A stretch of 52,725 nt of DNA from Acidimicrobiaceae bacterium (GCA_027355725.1 DAIEHI010000187.1:1-52725), one strand, 5' to 3'; shown: positions 1 to 9,287, counted from the first letter of the stretch. Numbers and translations are program-made. Notes: a model not told the origin generated them from the letters alone.

Positions 1-23
1 GGGTTCAAATCCCGTCAGGTCCG
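1..23 (+). tRNA. tRNA 3' end, probably tRNA-Asp (partial)
   Basis: The window opens inside a tRNA. A T-arm with loop TTCAAAT (4-10) is flanked by GGG and CCCGT, then a 7-nt acceptor strand CAGGTCC (16-22) and discriminator G23. A G discriminator and this acceptor strand fit tRNA-Asp, and Asp next to Phe is a common actinobacterial order. The anticodon lies outside the window, so the identity is inferred. Confidence 0.6.
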
Positions 24-51
24 CTCGACACCCGAAAGGGTGACGAGGTTA

Positions 52-127
52 GGTCGAGTAGCTCAGTTGGTAGAGCGCGCGCCTGAAAAGCGTGAGGTCA
101 CCGGATCGACGCCGGTCTCGACCACCA
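52..127 (+). tRNA. tRNA-Phe (GAA)
   Basis: This is a complete cloverleaf. Acceptor strands GGTCGAG (52-58) and CTCGACC (117-123) pair perfectly. The D-arm contains AGCTCAGTTGGTAGAGC. The anticodon loop CTGAAAA carries GAA for phenylalanine. The discriminator is A124, and a CCA end is encoded at 125-127. It lies about 28 bp after the preceding tRNA end, so the two are probably co-transcribed. Confidence 0.95.
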
Positions 128-149
128 ACCTCGACCGTCTCTTGGAAAC

Positions 150-452
150 CTACCCTGAGACGGTCGCGTCCGCGTTGTCGACCAGCGCAGCGACACGTAC
201 CCTTGCGTGATGCTGGGACGACGTCGTGTGCCACCGTCCCGTGGGCACGAGTCGTAGTCGAAGCCCTCGTAGCGCGATCTCCTCTTCGACGATCTTCGCG
301 CTCACGAGCCCGAGGGGCGAAATGCGCGCAACGATGTTCGAATCGTGATGGCGTTCGACCAGATAGGCGCTCACCATCTTGTGGTGGCGCCGCGACGAGA
401 CCACCGATCGGTAGAAGTAGGTTTCTCCATCGTCATCGGGCATCAACGTCAT
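150..452 (-). CDS. Hypothetical small protein
   Basis: This 100-residue reading frame uses ATG at 452; a start 45 nt further upstream is also possible. The middle part (dipeptide-rich in Arg/His, then a hydrophobic-charged stretch with ISPLGLVSAKIVEEE) looks protein-like. The opposite frame is Arg/Ser-rich and less plausible. No family is recognised. It lies between tRNA-Phe and the divergently oriented serine hydrolase. It could be spurious. Confidence 0.35.
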   Translation of the reverse strand: MTLMPDDDGETYFYRSVVSSRRHHKMVSAYLVERHHDSNIVARISPLGLVSAKIVEEEIALRGLRLRLVPTGRWHTTSSQHHARVRVAALVDNADATVSG

Positions 453-520
453 ACGACGAACGTACCGACCCCGTGTAACACCTCGGGCGTGGCACAATGC
501 TCAAGGGAAGTGGGGGAACT

Positions 521-1600
521 ATGAGTGAACTGCCGCGAGTGACACCGCGATTCGTCGACCAGCCCGAGGGGGTGGCGTGGCCAACCAATGAGTGGCCCAG
601 AGCGAAGTGCGCGTCCCAAGATGCGTTGGAACGAGTGGTCGATGAGGCCTTCACGAGCGACGAACTGTCGATCACCAACGCGGTGGTCGTGGTCCAAGGT
701 GGTCGCGTCCTCGTCGAGCGCTACGGCGGGGTGAAGGAGTATTTCGACCGCCCCGCAGAGCCCATTGGACCAGAGAGCGAATTGCTCTCGTGGTCAATGG
801 CCAAGTCGATGCTGCACATGATCATTGGCACCCTCGTCGATCAGGGCCGACTCCAACCAGAACACCCCGCCGGCGTGCGCGAATGGAGCGATCCACACGA
901 TCCGCGTCATCAGATTCGTCTGAGCGACATGCTCGCAATGCGCGACGGACTCGGTTTCGTCGAGAACTACGAGATCGGCCAGGTGAGCCACGTGATCGAG
1001 ATGCTCTTTGGCGAGGGCAAAGAGGACATGGCGGGCTACGTCGCCGCCTTGCCCCTCGCCCACGAGCCCGGGACGTTCTTCAACTACTCAAGTGGGACGA
1101 CGAACGTGCTGAGTCGCATCGTCGCCGATGAGGTCGGCTACGCGAACGCGTACGACGCCTACTTACACGAGCACCTTTTCGATCCGATCGGCATGCAAAG
1201 CGCTCGAGCCACCTTTGACCCCACCGGGGTCTTCGTTGCCTCCAGTTTCTTGCACGCGACCGCCCTCGACTTCGCCAAGTTCGGCCTCTTGTACCTGCGA
1301 GGTGGCGCGTGGCAGGACCGCCAACTCATCTCGAGGTCTTGGGCCGCGACCGCGCAAGTCCCGCTCAGCAAGGACCCCGACAGCGACGGGTTCTACTCAT
1401 GGCAGTGGTGGGTGACCGGCGACCGGTTCGGGACCTACTGGGCGAGCGGCTATGAGGGTCAGATGATCAGTGTCGTGCCCGCGCTCGACGCCCTGGTGCT
1501 TCGCTTCGGTCACACCTCAGAGGACCGGTACCCGGACCTCGGCCTGTGGCGCACCCGGGTACTCGAAGTACTAGCGCAGGAGTTTCAGGCGCCTTCGTAA
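521..1600 (+). CDS. Serine hydrolase, beta-lactamase/class C-like family
   Basis: This 359-residue protein has the fold signature of class C beta-lactamases, DD-peptidases and esterases. The S-x-x-K nucleophile is S92-M-A-K95, within the context SWSMAKS. The second motif Y-x-S is Y189-S-S191. A Gly-rich SGYEGQ segment near residue 320 stands where the third (K/H)-T-G-like motif is expected. ATG at 521 is preferred because it follows a G-rich Shine-Dalgarno-like stretch; an in-frame ATG lies at 497. No signal peptide is seen, so a cytoplasmic esterase-like hydrolase is more likely than a secreted beta-lactamase. Its 3' end overlaps the convergent pyrE by 16 bp. The substrate is unknown. Confidence 0.8.
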   Translation: MSELPRVTPRFVDQPEGVAWPTNEWPRAKCASQDALERVVDEAFTSDELSITNAVVVVQGGRVLVERYGGVKEYFDRPAEPIGPESELLSWSMAKSMLHMIIGTLVDQGRLQPEHPAGVREWSDPHDPRHQIRLSDMLAMRDGLGFVENYEIGQVSHVIEMLFGEGKEDMAGYVAALPLAHEPGTFFNYSSGTTNVLSRIVADEVGYANAYDAYLHEHLFDPIGMQSARATFDPTGVFVASSFLHATALDFAKFGLLYLRGGAWQDRQLISRSWAATAQVPLSKDPDSDGFYSWQWWVTGDRFGTYWASGYEGQMISVVPALDALVLRFGHTSEDRYPDLGLWRTRVLEVLAQEFQAPS

Positions 1601-2139
1601 GTAAAGCCGAGATCGGGGGCGCTGAAGAGCGCATCGAACGAAAAACCGTCCTCGGCCGCCATTGCCCCGGCCGTGCCACCTCGGTCCACGACGGCGAGTA
1701 ACAGCACGACCTCGGCGCCGAAGTCACGAACCACCCGGGCCGCCTCGAGCAGACTGGTCCCGCGCGTCACGGTGTCCTCGGTGATCACCACGCGGTCTCC
1801 CGGGAGCAGGGAGCCCGCAATGCGTCCGCCCGCACCGTGGTCCTTCACCTCTTTGCGCACGCTGAACGCGCGAAGCATCCGACCCCTGGTCGCGGCGACC
1901 CCTGCAGTGATGAACGTTGCACCATCGGCGCCCATGGTCAGCCCGCCGATCGCCGTGGCGTCACTCGGCATCTTGTCGAGCAGCAGGTCCGCCACGTCGA
2001 CCATCACTTCGGGCGCGCAGATGGTCTGCTTGGAGTCGATGAACCACGAGGATTTTCGCCCGGATTTCAAGGTGAAGTCACCCCGTCGCACCGAATGTTC
2101 GAGCAGGTGGGCGAGGACGCGAGCTCGGGCGTCGCTCAC
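1585..2139 (-). CDS. pyrE: Orotate phosphoribosyltransferase
   Basis: PyrE transfers phosphoribosyl from PRPP to orotate to make OMP in pyrimidine synthesis. The protein is 184 residues, slightly short for the family. The FTLKSGRKSSWFID segment near the N-terminus resembles the orotate-binding region. The PRPP loop reads VVITEDTVTRGTS, with the paired acidic residues E-D. The GTG start at 2139 overlaps the purM TGA by 4 nt (GTGA), which argues for translational coupling; an upstream extension would be Arg-rich and lie inside purM. It is the last gene of the purF-purM-pyrE unit and converges on the serine hydrolase. Confidence 0.93.
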   Translation of the reverse strand: MSDARARVLAHLLEHSVRRGDFTLKSGRKSSWFIDSKQTICAPEVMVDVADLLLDKMPSDATAIGGLTMGADGATFITAGVAATRGRMLRAFSVRKEVKDHGAGGRIAGSLLPGDRVVITEDTVTRGTSLLEAARVVRDFGAEVVLLLAVVDRGGTAGAMAAEDGFSFDALFSAPDLGFTYEGA

Positions 2140-3197
2140 GACAAGACCACCGATCCCGATCCACTTCGAACGTGACCAATGACCGAGACCGTCAGTCCCG
2201 ATTCTCTGGCGATCTGTGCGGCCTCGTCGGTGTCGTCGGCGTCGACCGCGACCACCATGCCAAGACCACAATTGAACACTCGCACCATCTCATCGGCGCT
2301 CACCGCACCGCGCCGCTGGATCTCGTAGAAGATCTCGGGGGTCTCGAAACTGTCCATGTGAATCACCGCGTCACGGGTCGCGGGCAGTATGCGCCCTACG
2401 TTGCCCAAGATCCCGCCACCGGTGATGTGCGCGGCTGCGCGAAGCCCGTTCCCGAGCTTCTTCGCGAGCGTAGTCATCGCGGGAGAGTAGATCACCGATG
2501 GCACGAGTAACTCGTCACCGAGCGAGCGCGTGGCACCGGGGTAGGCCGGCTCGTGGAGCGAATCAGGAGTTGTGACAAGGACCTTTCGCGCCAGCGAGTA
2601 ACCATTGGAGCGCAGACCCGGCGACGCGAACCCCAACAAGACGTCACCCTTGTGGACCCGATGCGGGCCGAGTTCTCGTCCCTTGTCAATCACGCCCACG
2701 GCGAAACCCGCCACGTCAAGTTCGTCGGGCGCCATGACGCCGCCATGCTCGGCCGTCTCACCGCCGAGCAACGCGGTCTTGGCCTGTCGACAGCCCTCGG
2801 CGATGCCGCCGACGAGTTGCTCGAGACGTTCGGGGTCGAGCGAGCCGACCGCCACGTAGTCGAGCAGGAACAACGGCTCAGCGCCCACGCAGGCAATGTC
2901 GTCAACGAGCATGGCCACAAGGTCGATACCGACGGTGTCGTAGCGGCCGAGTTGACGCGCGACTTCGAGTTTGGTGCCCACGCCGTCGGCTGACGCCACG
3001 AGGACCGGCTCTTTCATCTTCTTCAGATTGAGCGCGAACAGGCCCGCGAATCCGCCGATGCCACCCAGGACCTCGCTGCGTCGGGTGCTGTCGACGACGG
3101 CCTTGATGCGCTCGACGGCGGCGTCGCCCTGTTCGATCGAAACTCCCGCCGAGGCGTAGGTCATCCCGCCGCTCGGCTGATCGAGCAGGCGGCTCAC
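2136..3197 (-). CDS. purM: Phosphoribosylformylglycinamidine cyclo-ligase (AIR synthetase)
   Basis: PurM converts FGAM to AIR using ATP, step 5 of purine synthesis. The 353-residue protein starts with MTYASAGVSIEQGD, the conserved region in which YASAGV binds nucleotide. GGFAGLF, SADGVGTKL, GIDLVAM and GGETAEH follow in family order, and ITGGGILGNVGR lies in the C-terminal domain. GTG at 3197 overlaps the purF TGA by 4 nt; an internal ATG at 3164 is the alternative start. It is sandwiched between purF and pyrE with overlaps on both sides, so the three are one operon. Confidence 0.95.
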   Translation of the reverse strand: MSRLLDQPSGGMTYASAGVSIEQGDAAVERIKAVVDSTRRSEVLGGIGGFAGLFALNLKKMKEPVLVASADGVGTKLEVARQLGRYDTVGIDLVAMLVDDIACVGAEPLFLLDYVAVGSLDPERLEQLVGGIAEGCRQAKTALLGGETAEHGGVMAPDELDVAGFAVGVIDKGRELGPHRVHKGDVLLGFASPGLRSNGYSLARKVLVTTPDSLHEPAYPGATRSLGDELLVPSVIYSPAMTTLAKKLGNGLRAAAHITGGGILGNVGRILPATRDAVIHMDSFETPEIFYEIQRRGAVSADEMVRVFNCGLGMVVAVDADDTDEAAQIARESGLTVSVIGHVRSGSGSVVLS

Positions 3198-4594
3198 CAG
3201 CGACCCCCCGCGGCTCCGAGCGCGACCGGTACCGGCGCGGGGTAGTTCCCGGTCAAACACGCGTCGCAGCACTCCCCGTCGAGGCGAATCGCCGCGCGCA
3301 GGTTCTCGAGCGTGATGAACTCAAGTGAGTCAGATCCAATGAACGCGTTCATCTCACTGATTGAGTGATTCGCTGCCAAGAGGTCATCTCGCGTAGGGGT
3401 GTCGATGCCGAAGTAGCACGGCCACATGAACGGTGGCGACGAGATACGAAGGTGCACCTCTTTCGCCCCGGCGTCGCGCAACATGCGAACCAGTGCCTGG
3501 GTCGTGGTACCGCGCACGATGGAATCATCGACGACCACGAGACGCTGACCCTCGATGTTCTCGCGCAACGGATTGAGCTTGCGGCGAACGGATGCTGCAC
3601 GCTTATCCTGATCCGGTGCAATAAATGTACGCCCGATGTAGCGGTTCTTCACCAGACCGTAGCCAAAGGGTATCCCCGAGGCCTTGGCGAACCCCTCGGC
3701 GGCGGGTATGCCCGAGTCGGGTACGCCCATGACAATGTCGGCTTCGACAACCGACTGGCCCGCGAGCAGTTCACCCATGCGTCGACGCGTGGTGTGGACT
3801 TGGTGACCCATCAGATATGTGTCAGGACGCGCGAAATAGACGAACTCGAAGATGCACAACTTCTGCTTCTCACCTGCTGGCTCGAGCAGTTGCACTGACT
3901 CCACACCCTCGGTGGTGATCGTCAACATCTCACCCGGGCGGATCTCGCGGATGAACGTCGCACCGACCACGTCGAGCGCGGGGGACTCTGAGGCCACGAT
4001 CCAACCCTCGGGCTCGTCCTCGGTGCCGAGTCTGCCCAGGCACAGGGGGCGAAAGCCGTAGGGGTCGCGCACGGCGTGCACGGCCTCCGCCTCGAGGATC
4101 ACCATGGAAAACGCCCCCTCAGCCCCCGAGAGCACCTCGCCGAGCGCTTCAGCCAAACTGGCCCCACGCTCGACTGAGCGTGCGAGGAGTTCTGCGACGA
4201 GGTCCGAGTCCGACAACATGGAGGTCACGCGGATGTCCTGGGCGTCAGCGAGCGCCGAGGTGTTAGTGAGATTGCCGTTGTGGGCAATGGCGAAACCGGA
4301 TCGACCGGCCGAGCGGTAGACAGGTTGGGCGGCGGTCCAGTTGGCCGATCCCGAGGTCGAATATCGAGTGTGGCCAATGACGATTGAACCGGCCAAGGCG
4401 CGAAGGGTCGTATCGGCGAAGACGTGACTAACCAGTCCGTTGTCCTTTACGACCGTGATCTGTTGGTTGTGGTACGTGGCCATACCCGCCGACTCCTGGC
4501 CACGATGCTGGAGCGCGTAGAGCGCGTCATAGCAAAGGTGCGCAACGTCGCGGCCCGGGGCCACGATCCCAACTACGCCGCAAGCTTCTTTCAT
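3194..4594 (-). CDS. purF: Amidophosphoribosyltransferase
   Basis: PurF makes 5-phosphoribosylamine from PRPP and glutamine, the first committed step of purine synthesis. The N-terminus is MKEACGVVGI, so Cys5 becomes the catalytic N-terminal nucleophile after loss of a four-residue propeptide. LQHRGQESAG and HNGNLTN mark the glutaminase domain. VVVDDSIVRGTTT is the PRPP loop. Cysteines in KLCIFEF and MWPCYFG and the pair CDAC near the C-terminus match the four [4Fe-4S] ligands of the oxygen-sensitive Bacillus subtilis type. It is divergent from the PHP gene, so its promoter must lie in the 93-bp gap 4595-4687. A GGAG sequence precedes ATG 4594. Confidence 0.96.
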   Translation of the reverse strand: MKEACGVVGIVAPGRDVAHLCYDALYALQHRGQESAGMATYHNQQITVVKDNGLVSHVFADTTLRALAGSIVIGHTRYSTSGSANWTAAQPVYRSAGRSGFAIAHNGNLTNTSALADAQDIRVTSMLSDSDLVAELLARSVERGASLAEALGEVLSGAEGAFSMVILEAEAVHAVRDPYGFRPLCLGRLGTEDEPEGWIVASESPALDVVGATFIREIRPGEMLTITTEGVESVQLLEPAGEKQKLCIFEFVYFARPDTYLMGHQVHTTRRRMGELLAGQSVVEADIVMGVPDSGIPAAEGFAKASGIPFGYGLVKNRYIGRTFIAPDQDKRAASVRRKLNPLRENIEGQRLVVVDDSIVRGTTTQALVRMLRDAGAKEVHLRISSPPFMWPCYFGIDTPTRDDLLAANHSISEMNAFIGSDSLEFITLENLRAAIRLDGECCDACLTGNYPAPVPVALGAAGGRW

Positions 4595-4687
4595 GCACTC
4601 TCCACACTATGGGTCACTTGTTGGAAAGGCACTGGCACATTCTCGCACAGACCACGGGGTGCCGCGCCGCATCGGTACGCTGGGAGC

Positions 4688-5611
4688 GTGATTGACCTGC
4701 ACACGCATTCGAAGTTCTCCGACGGTTCTGACACGCCCGCCCAACTGGCCCAGAAGGCGCACGAGCTGGGGATCGTCGCCCTCTCACTCACCGACCACGA
4801 CACGACGGCCAGTCACGCCGAGATGTCGAAGGCCTGTGAGCACTTCGGCGTGGAACTCGTGAGCGGCGTGGAAGTGTCACTGCGAGACAACGAGTTCCCC
4901 AAACTCCAGCCCGATGGGAGTACCGGACCTCGAAACATCCACGTCCTGGCGTACTTTCTGCCGCTCGATCACGAGAGCGGCCTGCAGCAAAAGTTGGCGT
5001 CGCTTCGACACGACCGTGACACGAGGAACACCGCCCTCGTGAGCCTCCTGCAAGAGCACGGCTTTGAGAGACTCACCCTCGAGTACCTGAGTGAGCTCGC
5101 GGGCAACGTGCACTCCATTGGCCGTCCCCACTTCGCTCGGGCCATGTTCGAGCTTCATCCAGAGATCGTCGGTGAGCGAAACGATCAGACCTGGAATCGA
5201 GTCTTCACCGACTGGATTGGTAACGAAGGCAAGGCCTACATCCACAAGACCAGCATGTCGGTCGAGGAGTTCATCGACTCTGCGCGCGGCACCCACACGA
5301 TCTTCTCGATCGCCCACCCGCTCGTCAACTACGTCGAGGCGCCGAACAGCTCCTCGATCGAGGCCACCATGCCACGCGTGCTCGGTTCACTTCGCGAGCG
5401 AGGATTCAAGGGTGTCGAGGCCTACTACGGCAGTAACAACGCTTCCACCAGGGCGCTCATGGTGAAGATCACCCGCGACGCCGGCATGATCCCAACGGGC
5501 GGCTCGGATTACCACGGCACCTACAAGAACGATGTGGCCCTGGGTTATGGAAAATCAGGCGACCTGCACGTCCCCAACGAGATCCTCCAGGAATTGAAGG
5601 CCGCGCGCTAG
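4688..5611 (+). CDS. PHP-domain phosphoesterase (YciV/RNase AM-like)
   Basis: This 307-residue metal-dependent phosphoesterase has the PHP metal ligands in order: DLHTHSKFSDGS at the N-terminus, LSLTDHDT near residue 35, GVEVS, IGRPHFAR, SIAHPLVN and GGSDYHG near the C-terminus. The long insert between the PHP core motifs resembles the YciV/TrpH group, which removes nucleotides from 3',5'-bisphosphonucleotides or short RNA 5' ends. GTG 4688 is chosen because the conserved IDLHTHS begins right after it. The gene sits on the opposite strand between purL and purF. Its TAG stop shares CTAG (5608-5611) with the convergent purL stop. The substrate assignment is an inference. Confidence 0.85.
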   Translation: MIDLHTHSKFSDGSDTPAQLAQKAHELGIVALSLTDHDTTASHAEMSKACEHFGVELVSGVEVSLRDNEFPKLQPDGSTGPRNIHVLAYFLPLDHESGLQQKLASLRHDRDTRNTALVSLLQEHGFERLTLEYLSELAGNVHSIGRPHFARAMFELHPEIVGERNDQTWNRVFTDWIGNEGKAYIHKTSMSVEEFIDSARGTHTIFSIAHPLVNYVEAPNSSSIEATMPRVLGSLRERGFKGVEAYYGSNNASTRALMVKITRDAGMIPTGGSDYHGTYKNDVALGYGKSGDLHVPNEILQELKAAR

Positions 5612-7884
5612 TCCAGTGACGCCAGGGCGTCCTCGAGCGCGCTGGCCCGATGTGCACGAATGCGCTCGACGGAAAGTTCGATCCTTGCGCCGATCGTCAA
5701 CTCGGACCCGCCGATGACCCCAAGCTCCACAGCCTCGACACCCGCGGCGCTCGCGCGAGACATGAACGCCGACGGGTCACTCGTCGCCATGACGAAGCGT
5801 CCCGGGAACTCACTGAAGAGTTCCGCGTGGTTGGTGAGCTCGATGACCTTTGCTCCAATACCGTTGGTCGCCGCCATCTCGGCGATCGCGGTCGCGAGCC
5901 CCCCGCCGCCCACGTCGTGGACTGCGGTGACGTCACTGGGCTTTCCCGCGCACACCGCGGCGACTTCTTTCGCCACGAAATCGAACGTCGTACGCAGGCT
6001 GGTCGCGTCGAACTCGGCGATCCGTCCGCCCCGACGACCCCGATTGGTGGCCCAACGCGTACCCCCAAGGGGGAATGGCGACGCGCCCGCGGCCGTTCGC
6101 TTGCCCACGAGCACCATCGTGTCGCCCTCTCGCCACGCCCAGCCCGGTGGGGGGGCGATCAGGGACTCAACGACGCCGAGCAGACCAACGACGGGTGTCG
6201 GGTCGATGTCGCTCCCACCACTCTCGTTATAGAGCGAGACGTTGCCCCCGATGACCGGCAGGTCCAGCGCGAGACATGCCTCGCTCATCCCGTCGACGGT
6301 CTCGGAGAGTTGCCACATCACCTCAGGGTGCTCGGGATTGCCGAAGTTGAGGCAGTTGACCACCGCTTTCGCACTCGCCCCGACGCAGGCCAGGTTCGCC
6401 ACGCTCTCAGCGATCGTCAGGGCGATGCCAGTTCGCGGATCGAGCGCGCACCAGCGCGGATTCGAGTCGGTCGAGATGGCGATGCCACGCTGTGAGGTCG
6501 GCAAGCCCGGTCCGGCGAGGCGCAGCAACGCCGCGTCGCGGCCCGGTCCAACCACCGTGTTCAAGAACAATTGCGAGTCGTACTGGCGATACACCCAGGC
6601 CGGGTCCATCAACAGCTCGAGCAGATCATCGCTCGCCACGCCCTCGGGTTCGTCATTGCTCGGATCATCGGCCAACACGGCGTCGAGTTGTGCGGGGCGT
6701 AGACGCGGACGGTCGTAGAGGGGGGCCTCATCGGCGAGCGAAGCCGCCGGGACCTCGGCGAGGACCTCGCCGTCAAAGCCGTCACGAACCCGAAGCATCC
6801 CAACCGAGCGGCCCTGCGCGTCGAGCTGGGGCTCGACGACGTGTCCGACGATGCTCGCGCGCACCTCCCACTTGGCGCACAATTCAGACACCGCGGTCCA
6901 ATTCTCGGGCGTGATGATCGCGAGCATCCGCTCCTGGCTCTCCGAGGTCATGATCTCGTAGGGCTGCATCCCCTCCTCTCGAAGCGGGACCGCATTCACG
7001 TCGACGTCCATCCCAACGCCTCCGCGCGCGGCGGTCTCGCTCGTGGCGCACACGAGCCCGGCGCCGCCGAGGTCCTGGATACCCACGACGAGTCCGCGGT
7101 CGAGTAGTTCGAGACATGCCTCGATGAGACGCTTCTCCTCGTAGGGGTCTCCGACCTGCACACTGGGTCGCTTCGCGTCATCGAGCGACTGCGCACCGTC
7201 CTCGCCGGCGAAACCCGCCGACGCGAGCACCGAGACTCCGCCGATCCCGTCTCGGCCCGTTGAGGATCCGAGCAGGACCGCGAGGTTACCAACACCAGAG
7301 GCCACACCGAGCACCAAGCGCTCGGTGGGCATCGCTCCGGCGCAGAGCACGTTCACCAGAGGATTCGACGAATAGCACTTGTCAAAGGTCAACTCGCCGC
7401 CGATGGTCGGTACGCCCACCGAATTCCCGTAGCCGGAGATGCCCGAGACGACGCCTTCGACGAGCCAGCGCTGACGCGCGTCATCGAGTTCACCAAAAAA
7501 GAGCGGATCCATCACCGCGAGGGGTCGAGCACCCATGGTGAACACGTCACGAAGGATGCCACCCACGCCGGTCGCGGCGCCCTGGTAGGGCTCGATCGCT
7601 GAGGGATGGTTGTGGCTCTCGATACGGATCGCGACCGCGATCCCGTCGCCCGCGTCGATGACCCCGGCGTTCTCCCCCGGGCCGACGAGCACGTGCTCGG
7701 CCTTGGTGGGAAGGCGCTTCAGGTGGATGCGCGACGACTTGTACGAGCAGTGCTCACTCCACATCACCCCATAGAGCGCGAGCTCCAAGGGATTGGGGTC
7801 TCGGCGAAGAACCGTACGAATATCGTCCAGTTCTGAGTCGGTGAGACCTAGGGCGCGGTGCAGGGGCTCGGGGGCGCTATTCAC
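5608..7884 (-). CDS. purL: Phosphoribosylformylglycinamidine synthase subunit PurL
   Basis: PurL is the ATP-dependent synthetase subunit that converts FGAR to FGAM with ammonia from PurQ; PurS bridges the complex. At 758 residues it is the small PurL type, which requires separate PurQ and PurS, and both are encoded just upstream. Family motifs include WSEHCSYK near residue 45, ESHNHPSAIEPY, GAATGVGGILRD and GDPYEEKRL, with two duplicated PurM-like halves. It follows the small membrane-protein gene by 9 bp at the end of the purine operon and converges on the PHP gene with a 4-nt overlap. Confidence 0.97.
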   Translation of the reverse strand: MNSAPEPLHRALGLTDSELDDIRTVLRRDPNPLELALYGVMWSEHCSYKSSRIHLKRLPTKAEHVLVGPGENAGVIDAGDGIAVAIRIESHNHPSAIEPYQGAATGVGGILRDVFTMGARPLAVMDPLFFGELDDARQRWLVEGVVSGISGYGNSVGVPTIGGELTFDKCYSSNPLVNVLCAGAMPTERLVLGVASGVGNLAVLLGSSTGRDGIGGVSVLASAGFAGEDGAQSLDDAKRPSVQVGDPYEEKRLIEACLELLDRGLVVGIQDLGGAGLVCATSETAARGGVGMDVDVNAVPLREEGMQPYEIMTSESQERMLAIITPENWTAVSELCAKWEVRASIVGHVVEPQLDAQGRSVGMLRVRDGFDGEVLAEVPAASLADEAPLYDRPRLRPAQLDAVLADDPSNDEPEGVASDDLLELLMDPAWVYRQYDSQLFLNTVVGPGRDAALLRLAGPGLPTSQRGIAISTDSNPRWCALDPRTGIALTIAESVANLACVGASAKAVVNCLNFGNPEHPEVMWQLSETVDGMSEACLALDLPVIGGNVSLYNESGGSDIDPTPVVGLLGVVESLIAPPPGWAWREGDTMVLVGKRTAAGASPFPLGGTRWATNRGRRGGRIAEFDATSLRTTFDFVAKEVAAVCAGKPSDVTAVHDVGGGGLATAIAEMAATNGIGAKVIELTNHAELFSEFPGRFVMATSDPSAFMSRASAAGVEAVELGVIGGSELTIGARIELSVERIRAHRASALEDALASLD

Positions 7885-7893
7885 CCCACCAAA

Positions 7894-8340
7894 CTACCGG
7901 CCCGCACGATCGTCCCCCCTCGACGGAGGATCGAGCTCGCGACGGTGTGACCAGACCCACGAAGAGAAGAACAGCGAGGCGGCGACGGTGACGATGTTGA
8001 TCGCCAGCTCCACCAGCCCGTTCGCGCCTTTCGACCACACGTCGTGTTCGAGATCGAACAGGACGTCCATTGCGGCGAGGTAGAACCCCGCGCCGGCCGC
8101 GAGCAACAAGAGCAGCACCGCACTCGGTGATCGGCGAGCCAGTGCGCGCGCACCGAGAAGGACGAACACGACAATCAGGCCGTCAGCGAGGGGGAATGCC
8201 TGTTCGAAGCCGACGTACAGCGAGCCAGAGGACGCCGCGACGAGCGAACGGTGGGCGAACCACATGACCCAGTAGGCGACAATCACCGCCGCCACAGCCC
8301 AACACGCCCAGATCAGACGACGGCGTGCGCCCTCGTCCAC
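7894..8340 (-). CDS. Small membrane protein of unknown function inside the purine operon
   Basis: The protein has 148 residues and four likely membrane helices (roughly residues 9-30, 44-64, 69-93 and 105-127) and ends in a charged tail. No family is recognised. The GTG start at 8340 is 10 bp from the purQ stop, and the gene stops 9 bp before purL, so it must be co-transcribed with the FGAM synthase genes. Sharing an operon does not by itself show a role in purine metabolism. A membrane anchor or transport role is only a possibility. Confidence 0.75.
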   Translation of the reverse strand: MDEGARRRLIWACWAVAAVIVAYWVMWFAHRSLVAASSGSLYVGFEQAFPLADGLIVVFVLLGARALARRSPSAVLLLLLAAGAGFYLAAMDVLFDLEHDVWSKGANGLVELAINIVTVAASLFFSSWVWSHRRELDPPSRGDDRAGR

Positions 8341-8350
8341 GCGAACGTTC

Positions 8351-9022
8351 CTAGGCCGCGCTCACCGGCGCGCGCAGGAAGGACTCGAGCAGGACTCGAC
8401 CGTCGTCGCTGCCGAGCAGGGTCGACATCGCGCGCTCGGGATGGGGCATCAGCCCAACGACATTGCCCTCGACGTTGGAGACCCCCGCGATGTCATCACG
8501 TGAACCATTGGGGTTGTCCTTGTAGCGAAGGACGACCTGATCGTTCGCAATGAGACGTTGGTAGGTCTCATCGTCGCAGGTGTACGCACCCGAGAAGTGA
8601 TTGATCGGAATGCTCAACTCTTGACCCTTGGTCGCCCCGCGCGTTAAGACCGACTTGGTGGAGGCCACGATCAGGGTCGTTGGCTGACAAAGGAAGGTCA
8701 GACCTCGATTCTTCTGGAGCGCTCCGGGCAGCAGTCCCGCCTCGGTGAGCACCTGGAACCCGTTGCAGATCCCCAGCACCGCGCCACCGCGGTTCGCGAA
8801 ATCCGCAATCGCACCCATGACGGGCGAGAAGCGCGCGAGCGCACCCGGACGCAGGTAGTCGCCGTGGGCGAAACCTCCCGGCAGGATGATCCCGTCATAA
8901 CCCTCGATCGTGTGCGTTGAATGCCAGATGAAGTCCGCCTCGGCGCCGAGCGCCGTCATTGCCGAGAGCGCGTCATATTCGCAGTTCGAACCAGGAAAGA
9001 TGACGACACCGATCTTGGTCAT
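8351..9022 (-). CDS. purQ: Phosphoribosylformylglycinamidine synthase subunit PurQ (glutaminase)
   Basis: PurQ is the class I glutamine amidotransferase subunit that feeds ammonia to PurL. The 223-residue protein starts [15 protein letters not shown], typical of PurQ. The nucleophile elbow GICNGFQ supplies the catalytic Cys, and MPHPERA supplies the His and Glu of the triad. ATG 9022 overlaps the purS stop as ATGA, which sets the start rather than an in-frame ATG four codons upstream. It lies between purS and the small membrane-protein gene. Confidence 0.96.
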   Translation of the reverse strand: MTKIGVVIFPGSNCEYDALSAMTALGAEADFIWHSTHTIEGYDGIILPGGFAHGDYLRPGALARFSPVMGAIADFANRGGAVLGICNGFQVLTEAGLLPGALQKNRGLTFLCQPTTLIVASTKSVLTRGATKGQELSIPINHFSGAYTCDDETYQRLIANDQVVLRYKDNPNGSRDDIAGVSNVEGNVVGLMPHPERAMSTLLGSDDGRVLLESFLRAPVSAA

Positions 9023-9285
9023 GGCGTGTCCCACTCAGACGCACCGAGGCGAACCGTCGCATCCTCGATCACCGGGTTGGAGAGGAGGCGCTGGGCGAGG
9101 GCGGTCGCATTAGCGAGAGCGTCGGCTTCGTTGGCGGCGTCGATCATCATGTGAAAGGACTTGCCCGCTCGAACCTGGGTCACTCCGCCAAAGCCCAGTG
9201 CTGGAAGGGCGCGCTCAATGGTTGCGCCTTCGGGGTCGGCGATGCCCTTGCGCAAGGTGACGGTAACGGTAACGGGGAAGTTCAC
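9019..9285 (-). CDS. purS: Phosphoribosylformylglycinamidine synthase subunit PurS
   Basis: PurS is a small structural subunit that holds PurL and PurQ together. This one has 88 residues, the usual size. The pattern VTVTLRKGIADPEGATIERAL is near-canonical, with VRAGKSF following. It starts at GTG 9285, 2 bp after the purC stop, and overlaps purQ by 4 nt. The order purC-purS-purQ is common in bacteria with small PurL. Confidence 0.94.
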   Translation of the reverse strand: MNFPVTVTVTLRKGIADPEGATIERALPALGFGGVTQVRAGKSFHMMIDAANEADALANATALAQRLLSNPVIEDATVRLGASEWDTP

Positions 9286-9287
9286 GA

